Notes under the pieces: generated by a model
The model's database searches: none
Seen by the model: only the letters and a program-made list of their open reading frames with translations
Told to the model about the DNA's origin: nothing
Part shown: piece after piece, positions 17,028-25,333 of the stretch
How positions within the stretch are numbered: the stretch's first letter is position 1
How the letters are laid out: every line of letters starts with the position of its first letter
Program-made: the position numbers and the translations under genes
From: an uncultured Lachnospiraceae bacterium
Lineage (GTDB): Bacteria; Bacillota; Clostridia; Lachnospirales; Lachnospiraceae
Assembly (NCBI GenBank): GCA_947630805.1
Contig: CANRIV010000012.1
Span: 1 to 53,106, forward strand
Length of the DNA stretch: 53,106 bases
Direction of reading: 5' to 3'

Positions 17028-19604
17028 CTATTTTTTTACCTCTTCTATTTTTAATAATTTAGCTACCTGTTGATTCAGATTTTGGGTAATCTGATAATGG
17101 TTTTCTCGAATCTCCTTTTTTATTTCATACATTTGTTTAGGGTTTATTTGAATTTTATAGATTCCGTTTCCTCTTTCTTTTTCCAGAGACCTTCTCAGGT
17201 TACCATTTAAATTTGGATTTCTATTCCATTTCGATTTCTCCTGCAGGGTGTGCAGATAATTATAAGAAATATATCGGACCTGATTGTTCTGTATCATAGT
17301 ATCCAGCACATACACAGTCATTATGGCATTTGCCACAACCTTTCCGCTTTTATCAGAAGATTGCAATGTCATCCTGTAAAACCCGGATTGAGCCGTTGTC
17401 ATATAATTTTCTGTTGCCATATTTTCACCTTTTTGTGACACTGTTTTTCCGGCATATTCTATCTTAACTACATGGATATCATATTTTATCTGACTGTTTC
17501 GATCATCTTCTACCGTAACTTTTTTTAATACTTCCTGATTGTTTAGCACAATGTTCTGACCGACCATATAATAGCGGTCCGTCGCATAAATTGTCAGTTG
17601 CGTTATTCCTGTTTCCTTCCATTGTGCAAATAATATTCTGTTTTCATTGTCACGAAACTCTGCTCCCGGAAGAACACATTTTCCACTTCCGTCCCGGTTG
17701 AAATTCCAATGGGTTTCTTTATTTATCTCAGCATTTTCTCTCTCTATTTTTTTGTCGCTCAGACGGATACTTTCATTCCAGAACTTTATCTGAGGCTGCG
17801 GCAGATTTGCGACAGAATCCGTAGTGTTTTTATCATAGCTTATATTGTATTTTTCACTTACAATAATCCAGGAACTGTCACTTCCTGCTACATTATTCCC
17901 GGGGCGTATCAACTGGCTTGCCCGATATCCTGTAAGTGTGTATTTTTTAAAAACCAGACTCTCATCATATTCTTTCTGTGCATTTCCGGAATAATATAAA
18001 TCTTCTCCTGCATTTCCACCTCCATACGACACTTTTACAATTTTTGTACCATTATTTTTATCTTCTGATTCTATATTAGCCAGATAACCTGCCGTCATAC
18101 TTAACCTTTCTATAATTTCGATGTAAGTACCTGTTTTTAAATAGACTATATTTTCCGAACTTACAAAAGCACGATCTGCCATTTTAAATTTTCCATGGAC
18201 AAAAACTCCGCTTCCTTTATTTCCGCTCTCATTTCTCATAACGCCGTTGTTCTTATATACCAGATCCCCCTTTGTTCCAATATATATTCCGCCGCCGTAC
18301 TCGGAAGCTTTATTATTACTGACTTCCATATTTAACCCATACGCTCTTGCCATCAGTAAAAGTCCACCACCATTCTTTTTGGCAGTATTATAAGTAATAC
18401 GACAATTTTCCATTTGGATTTCATCGTTGCTGACGCCTTTTGTGTTTTCCGGGATTTTAACTCCGCCTCCATCTATTTCACAGGAATTACCCGAAATAAT
18501 CATGTTTCTCATCATAGCTTTTCCTGTATTTTTTTCTCCGGGTTCTCCAAACGAAATTCCGCCGCCGTACTTTCCGGAATTGTTATTAGATACTTGTCCT
18601 CCATAAAAATAAGAAACACCGCCTGCCTGTTCTCCTTTTCCTCCATTACAGCGGATTCCACCGCCACTGCCGGCTGCAGTATTGTTATATATTCTGGGTC
18701 CGCTACCGGAGGTCGTTCCTACGCAGAGGGTTGCGCCATATCCTGCAAACACACCTCCGGCACTGGCTCCCGCACTATTGTTAAAAATTTCTCCGCTATT
18801 GATATAACATTTTACTCCGCCCCGGACAAAGATAGCTCCGCCTTCCTCGCCGGCAGTACAGTTATAAATTTTCCCACCATTCATATTTATTATCGTTCCT
18901 ACAGAAGCGTGAATTGCTCCACCCTCTGTCGCGGCACTGCAATGATGTATTTTTGCCGTTGATCCGATTTCTATAGTTCCGTCTTTCGACTTTATAGCGC
19001 CACCATTTTTCCCTTTCGCATAACTGATTTCTCCATTTACGATTAGTGTCCCCCGACTAAATATGACCGCATTATCATCATGCCACACATTATTTAGCAG
19101 ATTTGTCATACGACAACTTTTTCCAATCGTTGCAGTCGCCGAAAAATTTACATGAAGCCATCCATTACTCTCCCACCGGTTATTTTCCATAACATCAGCA
19201 CTACCATCCACCGTCAGCAGATCATGGTCCCCATAGCCCAGCACCACTTGTGCTGAGCCTGTCACTTTCATACAATATTTTGAATACAACTCCGCATTGA
19301 CATCCACATTTAACTTTTTTGAACGTCGCAATGTCTTAGGTCCATTAATCGCATAAATACGAAACTTACCCTCGTCCACAGTTAAAGTTTTTGTAATTGC
19401 TATTGTGTCATTCATTGCAATATAAACCCACGAAGATTTATATTTTTCCGTAATAATTTCCCGAAGTTCTTTTTCTGATGTAATTACATAAGGTTTTGCC
19501 GATGTTCCCTTTCCTGTGTACCCCCAAACAGTATTTCCAAAACACAAAACCATAAATACTGTCAAAAATAAAATCTTTTCTATCTTACCTCGCATACCCT
19601 TCAA
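17028..19604 (-). CDS. Secreted beta-helix adhesin-like protein
   Basis: An 858-residue protein with a signal peptide (about residues 1-28, KILFLTVFMVLCFGNTVWG). Residues about 180-460 hold some ten short repeats of the form GGAI-x-GGxI-x-N-x-A, for example MNGGKIYNCTAGEEGGAIF. Such repeats build a right-handed parallel beta-helix as in polymorphic outer-membrane and pectate-lyase-like surface proteins. The C-terminal 300 residues are different and include a YDKNTTDSVANLP segment resembling Listeria-Bacteroides-type (Flg_new) repeats. No LPXTG anchor is seen. Its gene overlaps the end of the preceding pseudopilin-like gene by 20 bases inside the Tad-like operon, so it may be displayed by that apparatus, perhaps as a tip or surface adhesin. 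That role is inference. Confidence 0.75.
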   Translation of the reverse strand: MKGMRGKIEKILFLTVFMVLCFGNTVWGYTGKGTSAKPYVITSEKELREIITEKYKSSWVYIAMNDTIAITKTLTVDEGKFRIYAINGPKTLRRSKKLNVDVNAELYSKYCMKVTGSAQVVLGYGDHDLLTVDGSADVMENNRWESNGWLHVNFSATATIGKSCRMTNLLNNVWHDDNAVIFSRGTLIVNGEISYAKGKNGGAIKSKDGTIEIGSTAKIHHCSAATEGGAIHASVGTIINMNGGKIYNCTAGEEGGAIFVRGGVKCYINSGEIFNNSAGASAGGVFAGYGATLCVGTTSGSGPRIYNNTAAGSGGGIRCNGGKGEQAGGVSYFYGGQVSNNNSGKYGGGISFGEPGEKNTGKAMMRNMIISGNSCEIDGGGVKIPENTKGVSNDEIQMENCRITYNTAKKNGGGLLLMARAYGLNMEVSNNKASEYGGGIYIGTKGDLVYKNNGVMRNESGNKGSGVFVHGKFKMADRAFVSSENIVYLKTGTYIEIIERLSMTAGYLANIESEDKNNGTKIVKVSYGGGNAGEDLYYSGNAQKEYDESLVFKKYTLTGYRASQLIRPGNNVAGSDSSWIIVSEKYNISYDKNTTDSVANLPQPQIKFWNESIRLSDKKIERENAEINKETHWNFNRDGSGKCVLPGAEFRDNENRILFAQWKETGITQLTIYATDRYYMVGQNIVLNNQEVLKKVTVEDDRNSQIKYDIHVVKIEYAGKTVSQKGENMATENYMTTAQSGFYRMTLQSSDKSGKVVANAIMTVYVLDTMIQNNQVRYISYNYLHTLQEKSKWNRNPNLNGNLRRSLEKERGNGIYKIQINPKQMYEIKKEIRENHYQITQNLNQQVAKLLKIEEVKK

Positions 19605-19929
19605 TTACCGCCTGTTTTTCAAATTTTTCACCAAACATACGAAATGCCGGAAATACAATTTTATATTTCATTGTCACCAGTCTGCTGGGCTGTTCCTCGT
19701 ATATCGTTAAATCGTCTACGGACATTTCATATCCTTTTTCTTTTGCTTCCTGAATACATTCTGCAATTACCTGCGTATTACAATTACTGTCTTCTATTCT
19801 ATTGACCGCTACATTATAATAATCTCTTGCCTCAATATTTTGATTGTTACTGCTTATCATGGAAGCAAATAAAATACACCCCAGGGTAATTGCAATTATC
19901 ATGGAAAACATCTCAACTGCTATTTTCAT
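19585..19929 (-). CDS. Pseudopilin-like protein
   Basis: A 114-residue protein with an N-terminal membrane helix (VEMFSMIIAITLGCILFASMI) followed by a small soluble domain containing NQNIEARDYYNVAVNRIED. This matches the general layout of TadE/TadF-type minor pilins, with a Glu five to six residues into the helix region. GGAG lies seven bases upstream of the ATG. It begins 4 bases after the preceding gene and overlaps the beta-helix gene by 20 bases, so translation is probably coupled. It contains two Cys (in SNCNTQVIAEC) that could form a disulfide outside the cell. Confidence 0.6.
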   Translation of the reverse strand: MKIAVEMFSMIIAITLGCILFASMISSNNQNIEARDYYNVAVNRIEDSNCNTQVIAECIQEAKEKGYEMSVDDLTIYEEQPSRLVTMKYKIVFPAFRMFGEKFEKQAVIEGYAR

Positions 19930-19933
19930 ACTT

Positions 19934-20338
19934 TTACTCCACTATCACATTAATAAATTTTGTACATGCGAGCTGATTGTCCGATATAACCACGCATCTT
20001 AACTTGTACAATCCTTTTTTTGAAGTATCTACATTACCATAAATATTCAATCGGTCGGTGATATCGTTTCCCTGATAATCTTTTGCCGTAATAAAATCTT
20101 TACAATTAAATCTGGTATTTTTGTATTCTGTATATATAATCTCATCGGCACAGATGATGGGAAACTTTCCTTTATTTTCCTGAATAAATTTTCTGTTACT
20201 ATAACTTGTTTTTGTCTTATATTCGGGCGTGATAGCCTTCCATTTTTCTTCACACAGAGCACAGATGAGAATTATCATAATAACACCGATAATTCCATAT
20301 AAAAGTGCCTGTCCATGCTCTCCCAATAATATATTCAA
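19934..20338 (-). CDS. Pilin-like protein with C-terminal Ig-like domain
   Basis: The frame can be opened from a TTG at 20356, but the GGGAGG that would serve translation lies inside that extension. The TTG at 20338, 8 bases after it, is therefore the better start, giving 134 residues beginning NILLGEHGQALLYG. This E-HG-x-x-(L/I) start followed by a hydrophobic helix recurs in the two tiny proteins encoded just upstream and in the 59-residue protein that opens the operon. Residues about 75-134, with YQGNDITDRLNIYGNVDTSK, resemble a bacterial Ig-like (DUF5011-type) domain. That arrangement would place an adhesive domain on a pilin stem. Confidence 0.6.
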   Translation of the reverse strand: MNILLGEHGQALLYGIIGVIMIILICALCEEKWKAITPEYKTKTSYSNRKFIQENKGKFPIICADEIIYTEYKNTRFNCKDFITAKDYQGNDITDRLNIYGNVDTSKKGLYKLRCVVISDNQLACTKFINVIVE

Positions 20339-20342
20339 CGTA

Positions 20343-20483
20343 TCATCCTCCCACAATTCCTGACAGCGTATAGGCTTCCATATGTGCCACGGATACCATA
20401 ATCATCAGAATAATAACAATAGAGAGAACAGATACAATTCCACTCACGATAATACCTCCGTGTTCCATTACAAATTCTTCCAT
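20343..20483 (-). CDS. Tiny pilin-like protein (46 aa)
   Basis: A 46-residue protein, MEEFVMEHGG then a long hydrophobic stretch and HMEAYTLSGIVGG. AGGAGG precedes its ATG, formed by the end of the gene before it. The EHG motif ahead of the membrane helix is shared with the other small proteins of this operon and resembles Flp-type pilins, which are also about 45-60 residues. Its stop lies just before the start of the Ig-bearing pilin. It could be a subunit of the filament or a membrane adaptor. Confidence 0.65.
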   Translation of the reverse strand: MEEFVMEHGGIIVSGIVSVLSIVIILMIMVSVAHMEAYTLSGIVGG

Positions 20484-20484
20484 A

Positions 20485-20592
20485 TTAACCTCCTGTCAAT
20501 ACCACTAATATTTCTTTAAATCCCGCTATAATCAATAAAAATACCACTCCAAAAATAATACACTGTCCTGTTTCTGATAATAAAAATTTCAT
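20485..20592 (-). CDS. Tiny pilin-like membrane protein (35 aa)
   Basis: A 35-residue protein beginning MKFLLSETGQCIIFG, with one hydrophobic helix and the end VLTGG. Its ATG directly follows the TAA of the TadB/C-like gene, with GGAGGG at the right distance inside that gene's end. It shares the short polar head (E-T-G-Q) and helix layout of its neighbours, which marks it as a divergent member of the same set. Its reading frame is exactly packed between two genes (one base before the next start), which supports it being real. Confidence 0.6.
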   Translation of the reverse strand: MKFLLSETGQCIIFGVVFLLIIAGFKEILVVLTGG

Positions 20593-21894
20593 TTACCCTC
20601 CATTAAGCACACCGGATATTGATGACGTAAAAACAAGAATCATCAATATCATGTCTGTCATTATTTTTACTACACCTAAAATCATAGGAATTGCGGTAAA
20701 CATACCTGCCGCTCCTATTTTGTCCTTGTTTTTCATTTCTTCTGAACGCATCATCATTTTATTATTTCTGTCAATAATCGAATTCATTTGCTGCGCTGAT
20801 TCTTCCTTTCCAAGCTCATTGATGGAATAAAACATCTTCATGGAAGATTTAATATCCCGCAAATCAAATTCTTTTAAAAAATTTTCATAAGGCTCTATTC
20901 CCACAGGATATTTTTCAAAGTCTATCAGAAGCTTCCGGATGGGTCTTTTTAAAACAAATTCCGCACTCTCATAAGAATTTTCTATAGCAGACTGAACAGT
21001 ATCGTTTTGCAGATTAATTGCCACTTCCCGAATCCAGTCAGGAAACGCCTTCAAAATTTCCCGCTCTAGCGTCTTTTTTGCTTTTTTATAAGTCATTTTC
21101 TCTAACATGGAAAACGACTTTGCATTGTCATATCCCTTTTCTGCCAATACGTAATATTTCATTATCATGTTATCAGACAGCGGACTCTGTTCACAAATCC
21201 AGTTAAAATTTAACTTCTTCACAACAAGAAGATAAGAAATCAGCATTAGAAGAATCATTACCGCTGAACAGATCTGATAAAGCGGATGTCCGGTATAACG
21301 ATATTCCTTTGGAATTAAATATGCCATAAAGCCACATGTCAGTAATGTCGAGGCAATCGATATCAGCACATTTCTTTTTACTCTTTCAACATCCTTGATA
21401 AACAGCAGAACTCTGTCGCTCCAGTTTTTAATATCATTAAGCAGTATATCAATATATGTTTTATACTCCCCGCCATGTTTTTCAATTTTAATTAAAAATT
21501 TATGTAAGGAACGTAATCTCTTACAGTCATACTCTTCCTGTATAATGTTTAAAGATTCTTCATAGATGTCTTCTGACATTTTAGAATCAATATTGACAAC
21601 AGCTTCCTCGATAATTTCTTTCATGCAGTCCGAGCTTACTTTTGCAGCATCCGTCAGAGCCGGTCGTATTTTAGGTTGTTTCTTAAATGAATACACCATT
21701 TGCTCCATATATAAAACTACATCATCAAATCGATTCCGATTCTTTTTTCTCTTCTGCTCTTCTTTTAGAAATACCAGATGAAGCAGTCCAGCCGTCACAG
21801 TACAGATAATCAATAAAAAAACATTTATCTGATAAGCGATACAGATGACAACAACCACCAAAAGACTCTTCATTGATTTTTTTATTTTTTTCAC
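20593..21894 (-). CDS. TadB/TadC-like inner-membrane platform protein
   Basis: A 433-residue membrane protein that would act as the assembly platform on which the TadA ATPase drives pilin extraction. It has an N-terminal membrane pair (LLVVVVICIAYQINVFLLII) and a central pair near residues 185-235. After two cytosolic helical domains, one containing FDDVVLYMEQMVYSFKKQ as in type II secretion F domains, there is a last membrane segment near residue 410. It overlaps the ATPase gene by 4 bases (ATGA). Classical Tad loci have two such proteins of about 300 residues; here a single longer one is present. Assignment rests on topology and context. Confidence 0.7.
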   Translation of the reverse strand: MKKIKKSMKSLLVVVVICIAYQINVFLLIICTVTAGLLHLVFLKEEQKRKKNRNRFDDVVLYMEQMVYSFKKQPKIRPALTDAAKVSSDCMKEIIEEAVVNIDSKMSEDIYEESLNIIQEEYDCKRLRSLHKFLIKIEKHGGEYKTYIDILLNDIKNWSDRVLLFIKDVERVKRNVLISIASTLLTCGFMAYLIPKEYRYTGHPLYQICSAVMILLMLISYLLVVKKLNFNWICEQSPLSDNMIMKYYVLAEKGYDNAKSFSMLEKMTYKKAKKTLEREILKAFPDWIREVAINLQNDTVQSAIENSYESAEFVLKRPIRKLLIDFEKYPVGIEPYENFLKEFDLRDIKSSMKMFYSINELGKEESAQQMNSIIDRNNKMMMRSEEMKNKDKIGAAGMFTAIPMILGVVKIMTDMILMILVFTSSISGVLNGG

Positions 21895-22910
21895 GTATTC
21901 TCTCTCCTATCAAAAGGCTCTTTAATTCCTGCAAGCCTGAATTTTCTCTCGATATCCTCCGGGATTTTTTTTGTCAAAATTTTTCCATCTTCATATATCA
22001 TAATTTTTTCATTCTCCTCATTGTTTCTGGAAAGACACATCACCTGCGATATGTGTCTTGTGATTTTTTCCCCTTCTTTTACCACAGATTGGAGCTGCAC
22101 TCCGATGTCAATAAAAGAATAAACATCATTTTCATTGATATGATGTCCCATATTTCTCAGACGATCAGGGATTTTGCCTGCATCATCAAGATGAATCGTA
22201 GTGAGGCAATGAACGCCTGCGGAAATATTTTCCAAAAGATATTTCACTTCCTCTCCTCTTGCCTCTGCAAGCAAAACCCATGTGGGAAGCTGCCGTTTAC
22301 TGGCTTTTAGTGCATCTGAATATCCGAAGTTTTCGCTTACTTTAATCTCTACGCAATCTTTTTCCGGATTAATTGCTGCATATCTCAGCTCTAGATTATC
22401 TTCAATCGTATAAACCCTCTCATAGGCTGGAATATAATTGGTCAGATATTTTACATATTCTGTTTTTCCTACTCCCGGTAATCCCCCTACGACCACGGTG
22501 CAGTGTGCCCGTATTGCATTCTCCATAAAAATATCTATTGTCTTTGTGCAATAGGATTCCTGAATTATTTTTTCTCTGCTGATTCTTCGTACTGCGGGAG
22601 TTTTTCTAATACTAATGCTAATCCCGGTATTCGTTACCGATTCGTGTAATATGGATATTCTTAAATTATCGGTTTCTGCTTCTAAAATCGGGCTATTCTG
22701 ATTAAACTGAACATTCATCAGATTGCTGATTTTTGTATAAAACTGCTGGATAAAAACATCATCCAGATAAAATCCCTTTATCTGATATCTGCCTTTACTC
22801 AGACTATTTACCCACAGACTTCTGCTCCAATTAATATCTGTAATATCATCATCTAAAATATACTTTAATAATTTTCCAAATGCCCTGTCCGGCAATGACA
22901 GTTTTCTCAT
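21891..22910 (-). CDS. TadA/CpaF-type secretion ATPase
   Basis: A hexameric ATPase that powers assembly of Tad/type IV-like pili at the cytosolic face. The 339-residue protein has Walker A GGLPGVGKT at 142-150, an Asp-box-like TIEDNLELRY near 168, a Walker-B/Glu segment WVLLAEARGEE at 211-221, and a His-box-like HCLTTIHLDDAG. All are family landmarks. It is shorter than most CpaF proteins because the N-terminal region is reduced. The gene is second in the operon, 81 bases after the 59-residue pilin-like gene. It is the firmest evidence that the operon encodes a pilus or secretion machine. Confidence 0.9.
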   Translation of the reverse strand: MRKLSLPDRAFGKLLKYILDDDITDINWSRSLWVNSLSKGRYQIKGFYLDDVFIQQFYTKISNLMNVQFNQNSPILEAETDNLRISILHESVTNTGISISIRKTPAVRRISREKIIQESYCTKTIDIFMENAIRAHCTVVVGGLPGVGKTEYVKYLTNYIPAYERVYTIEDNLELRYAAINPEKDCVEIKVSENFGYSDALKASKRQLPTWVLLAEARGEEVKYLLENISAGVHCLTTIHLDDAGKIPDRLRNMGHHINENDVYSFIDIGVQLQSVVKEGEKITRHISQVMCLSRNNEENEKIMIYEDGKILTKKIPEDIERKFRLAGIKEPFDRRENT

Positions 22911-22991
22911 AACTCCTCCCGGCTAATTTTAAAAAATATTATAACCATATGGATTTTCCCCTGTTCGTCCTGAATTTCATTTTCTTTTTGT

Positions 22992-23171
22992 CTAATTGGC
23001 CACTATTTTGCCTGCAATAGCGTCAAACGTTACAGAATCTGAATAACTTTCTATTACAGTCTTTACGGCATTGCTGACAATCGGACCAATCACATAGGCC
23101 ACGCCAATCAGAAGCATAATGCATACGGCAATAAAAATCGTCTTGCCATGCTCCTGCAAAAATACATCCAT
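22992..23171 (-). CDS. Flp-type pilin-like protein (59 aa)
   Basis: A 59-residue protein, MDVFLQEHGKTIFIAV then a hydrophobic helix and a polar C-terminal half containing SNAVKTVIESYSDSVT. AAGGAG lies nine bases upstream of the ATG. It is the first gene after the operon promoter, the place expected for the major subunit, and its length and topology fit Flp pilins. There is no classical prepilin-peptidase site (G before F-T-L-I-E). The shared E-HG motif may be the processing or recognition signal of this variant, which is inference. Confidence 0.7.
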   Translation of the reverse strand: MDVFLQEHGKTIFIAVCIMLLIGVAYVIGPIVSNAVKTVIESYSDSVTFDAIAGKIVAN

Positions 23172-23233
23172 ATCTCTGTCTCCTTTCCTTTATTCCGAAA
23201 AAAACAACTAATAAATAACAGGGAGTTAGGGAA

Positions 23234-23294
23234 ATATGTGTTTTTATCAGCCTCTCAAAATCATTACGCGTAAAGTTCTATAAAAATCACATAT
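23234..23294 (-). promoter_or_regulatory. Structured 5' leader of the pilus operon
   Basis: Within the roughly 165-base leader, ATATGTGATTTTTAT pairs with ATAAAAACACATAT (23280-23294 with 23234-23247, 14 bp with one bulged A). The stem encloses a palindrome TTACGCGTAA (23264-23273). I could not match it to c-di-GMP-I or other riboswitch consensus by eye. It may control read-through or translation. Confidence 0.5.
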
Positions 23295-23344
23295 TCTGAA
23301 TATTTTTTATTTATACATTTTGTTGCTTTTTGTTCGGTAATGAA

Positions 23345-23373
23345 ATAATATCACTTTTTGATTGTATAGTCAA
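23345..23373 (-). promoter_or_regulatory. Promoter of the Tad-like operon
   Basis: Minus-strand TTGACT (23368-23373), 17-base spacer, TATTAT (23345-23350). The predicted start is near 23338. No other convincing promoter was seen before 16.6 kb on this strand, so it probably drives all nine genes. Confidence 0.7.
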
Positions 23374-23438
23374 TTACTTTTTTTTCAAATTGACATTTCC
23401 TATAAATTTTAAAAAAATGTCTTTATTTTCATCTGATA

Positions 23439-23490
23439 CAAAAAAATATCTCCAAAGGCAGCATTGATATTGCTGTCACTTTGGAGATAT
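23439..23490 (-). terminator. Terminator after the CAP-domain gene
   Basis: ATATCTCCAAAG and CTTTGGAGATAT (23446-23457 and 23479-23490) form a perfect 12-bp stem with an inner GCAGCA/TGCTGT extension. On the minus strand it is followed by TTTTTTT. It separates the CAP gene from the pilus operon promoter. Confidence 0.9.
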
Positions 23491-23556
23491 TGATGAAATC
23501 TCATATTTTTCTTTTGTTTTTTATGAAATTTTATCCTACAGTGGTACACAAACTTT

Positions 23557-24399
23557 TTAATAAACAAATAACTGCGACCAATATTTTCTTCCGGAGGCAT
23601 TTTTATAATAACCTACTCCGATTTTTTTAAAATTAGGATTTAAAATATTGGCTCTATGACCGTCACTATTCATCCATGCCTTCATAACCTCTTTTGGAGA
23701 AGTTTGTCCCCAGGCGATATTCTCTCCTGCGCCATGATAGGAAATTCCATTCTCTTTTAGCACAGAGCTGAAGCTGCTGCCATTTGGTCTGGTATGAGAA
23801 AAGGACACTTCTATTTCCTTTACCCGAATCATTGCTGCTTTCTGAATCGTTTTGTCAAGAACTACCTTGCCAAGACCGGCTTTTACCCTCTCCTGATTTA
23901 CCAACTCTACAACCTCTTCTATATAAGCATCGTCTTCTGAAACAGTTTCTGTTGTTGTTTCATTTTTTGTGGTTTCTTTTTCACCAGGTTGCTCTGTTTC
24001 AAAATCTTCCGGTTTCTGCGTAGAAGTTTCTGGCGGATTATCGACAGTTGGCTCTGTCTGCTGTTCCGTTTCCGCAACATCCGTATCCGGGCAGTTTGTA
24101 TCAGGATTCTGTGGTTTTTGTGCACATGTTCCCGATATGACAATACTGCATTTTGTTTTTGGACATGTAATTGCAGGGCAACGGTTTAAATTACTACTTT
24201 CCACTTTTATATCACAGTCAGAAAGTGCTTTTTTTAATGCGTCTTTACAATTTTCTCCATTGCCTGAAATGATATATGTCTTTATCTGGCAGGGCTGATT
24301 CTTACAATCTTTCGTTCCCGCCTGCACCAAAGTATTTGTATTTACCACTGACATTGCAGTTATCGCTGCAATTGCTATGGCTAAAAATGACTTTCTCAT
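23557..24399 (-). CDS. Secreted CAP (SCP/PR1) domain protein
   Basis: A 280-residue extracellular protein. The signal peptide is about residues 1-28. A Cys-rich module (about 32-95) has paired cysteines such as CKNQPC and CPAITCPKTKC. A Pro/Thr/Glu-rich linker (about 96-160) leads to a C-terminal CAP domain (about 162-280) with VNQERVKAGLG, SHTRPNGSSF, GENIAWG and MNSDGHRANILNP, including the two conserved His and Glu. Bacterial CAP proteins are secreted or wall-associated, and their biochemical role is mostly unknown. AAGGAGG precedes the ATG. It has its own terminator, and a TATAAT near 24430 on the minus strand is a likely -10. Confidence 0.9.
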   Translation of the reverse strand: MRKSFLAIAIAAITAMSVVNTNTLVQAGTKDCKNQPCQIKTYIISGNGENCKDALKKALSDCDIKVESSNLNRCPAITCPKTKCSIVISGTCAQKPQNPDTNCPDTDVAETEQQTEPTVDNPPETSTQKPEDFETEQPGEKETTKNETTTETVSEDDAYIEEVVELVNQERVKAGLGKVVLDKTIQKAAMIRVKEIEVSFSHTRPNGSSFSSVLKENGISYHGAGENIAWGQTSPKEVMKAWMNSDGHRANILNPNFKKIGVGYYKNASGRKYWSQLFVY

Positions 24400-24567
24400 A
24401 GTTCCTCCTTAAAGATTTATTTTTAATGATTATAATGCCTTATCTCTATTGCGCTTAAATGGTAACATAAAATTTTTAAAGATACTACAAGTAAATTATG
24501 TAAACCAATTTATGATTTTCAAAAATTTCCAAAATTTTCGTTTTTTTTATTTTTTTCACATGTATGA

Positions 24568-24573
24568 TATAAT
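24568..24573 (+). promoter_or_regulatory. Extended -10 of nth
   Basis: TGATATAAT (TATAAT at 24568-24573) lies 77 bases upstream of the chosen nth start. A 12-bp palindrome GCATGCGCATGC sits in the leader at 24592-24603. Confidence 0.5.
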
Positions 24574-24649
24574 AGAAGTTAATAATCCGGAGCATGCGCA
24601 TGCGCTTATTTATGGCAAACGGAAAATGACAAAAGAAAGGATAATATCA

Positions 24650-25282
24650 ATGAAAAAAAAAGAACTGGCGCTTGAAGTCATAAAACGATTGGAAAAAGAA
24701 TATCCCGATGCAGAATGTTCTTTAGATTATAATGATGCCTGGAAATTACTAATCAGCGTGCGCCTTGCCGCACAGTGCACAGACGCGAGAGTCAACACCA
24801 TTGTCCCAAAACTTTATGAAAAATTTCCAACGATTGAGGCACTGGCAGATGCTCCTGTAGAACAAATTGAAGAGATTGTAAAACCTTGCGGTCTTGGAAA
24901 AAGCAAGGCAAGAGATATCAGTCTCTGCATGAAAATGCTGAGAGATAAATATGATTGCAGAGTACCGGATGATTTTAATGAATTGCTGAAACTGCCGGGC
25001 GTAGGAAGAAAAAGTGCTAATTTAATTATGGGGGATGTATTCGGAAAACCAGCTATTGTCACAGATACGCATTGTATCCGTCTGGCAAACCGAATCGGTC
25101 TGGTGAATGGAGTGAAAGAGCCGAAAAAAGTAGAAATGGAATTATGGAAAATCATCCCGCCTGAAATGGGAAGTGATTTCTGTCACAGACTTGTATACCA
25201 TGGTAGAGAAGTCTGCACAGCAAGAACAAAACCTTATTGCGACAAATGCTGTTTGAATGATATCTGCAAAAAGAAAATTTAA
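24650..25282 (+). CDS. nth: Endonuclease III
   Basis: DNA glycosylase and AP lyase that removes oxidised pyrimidines in base excision repair. The frame is open from 24449, but the ATG at 24650 has GAAAGGA eight bases upstream and begins MKKKELALEVIKRLE, giving the usual 210 residues. The helix-hairpin-helix LPGVGRKSANLIM carries catalytic Lys121, and Asp139 lies in IVTDTHCIRLANR. Four C-terminal Cys (189, 197, 200, 206) form the [4Fe-4S] site. The first gap has seven residues rather than the six of E. coli. The amidohydrolase gene follows 51 bases downstream. Confidence 0.95.
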   Translation: MKKKELALEVIKRLEKEYPDAECSLDYNDAWKLLISVRLAAQCTDARVNTIVPKLYEKFPTIEALADAPVEQIEEIVKPCGLGKSKARDISLCMKMLRDKYDCRVPDDFNELLKLPGVGRKSANLIMGDVFGKPAIVTDTHCIRLANRIGLVNGVKEPKKVEMELWKIIPPEMGSDFCHRLVYHGREVCTARTKPYCDKCCLNDICKKKI

Positions 25283-25333
25283 TAACTTTATCTGAGGAGA
25301 ACGAAAACACACATAAGGAGGAAATGAAAAACA

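Noticed and set aside
18414-18962. 182-codon plus-strand ORF
   Set aside because: It is antisense to the Gly/Asn-rich beta-helix repeats, whose codons leave the opposite frame open. Its Ser/Thr/Phe-rich product and lack of a ribosome-binding site show it is a shadow.
23234-23294. c-di-GMP-I riboswitch
   Set aside because: The conserved internal sequences of that class (such as the CACG-GCAAAC-type core and GNRA tetraloop pairing) are not visible; only a long stem and a palindrome are.
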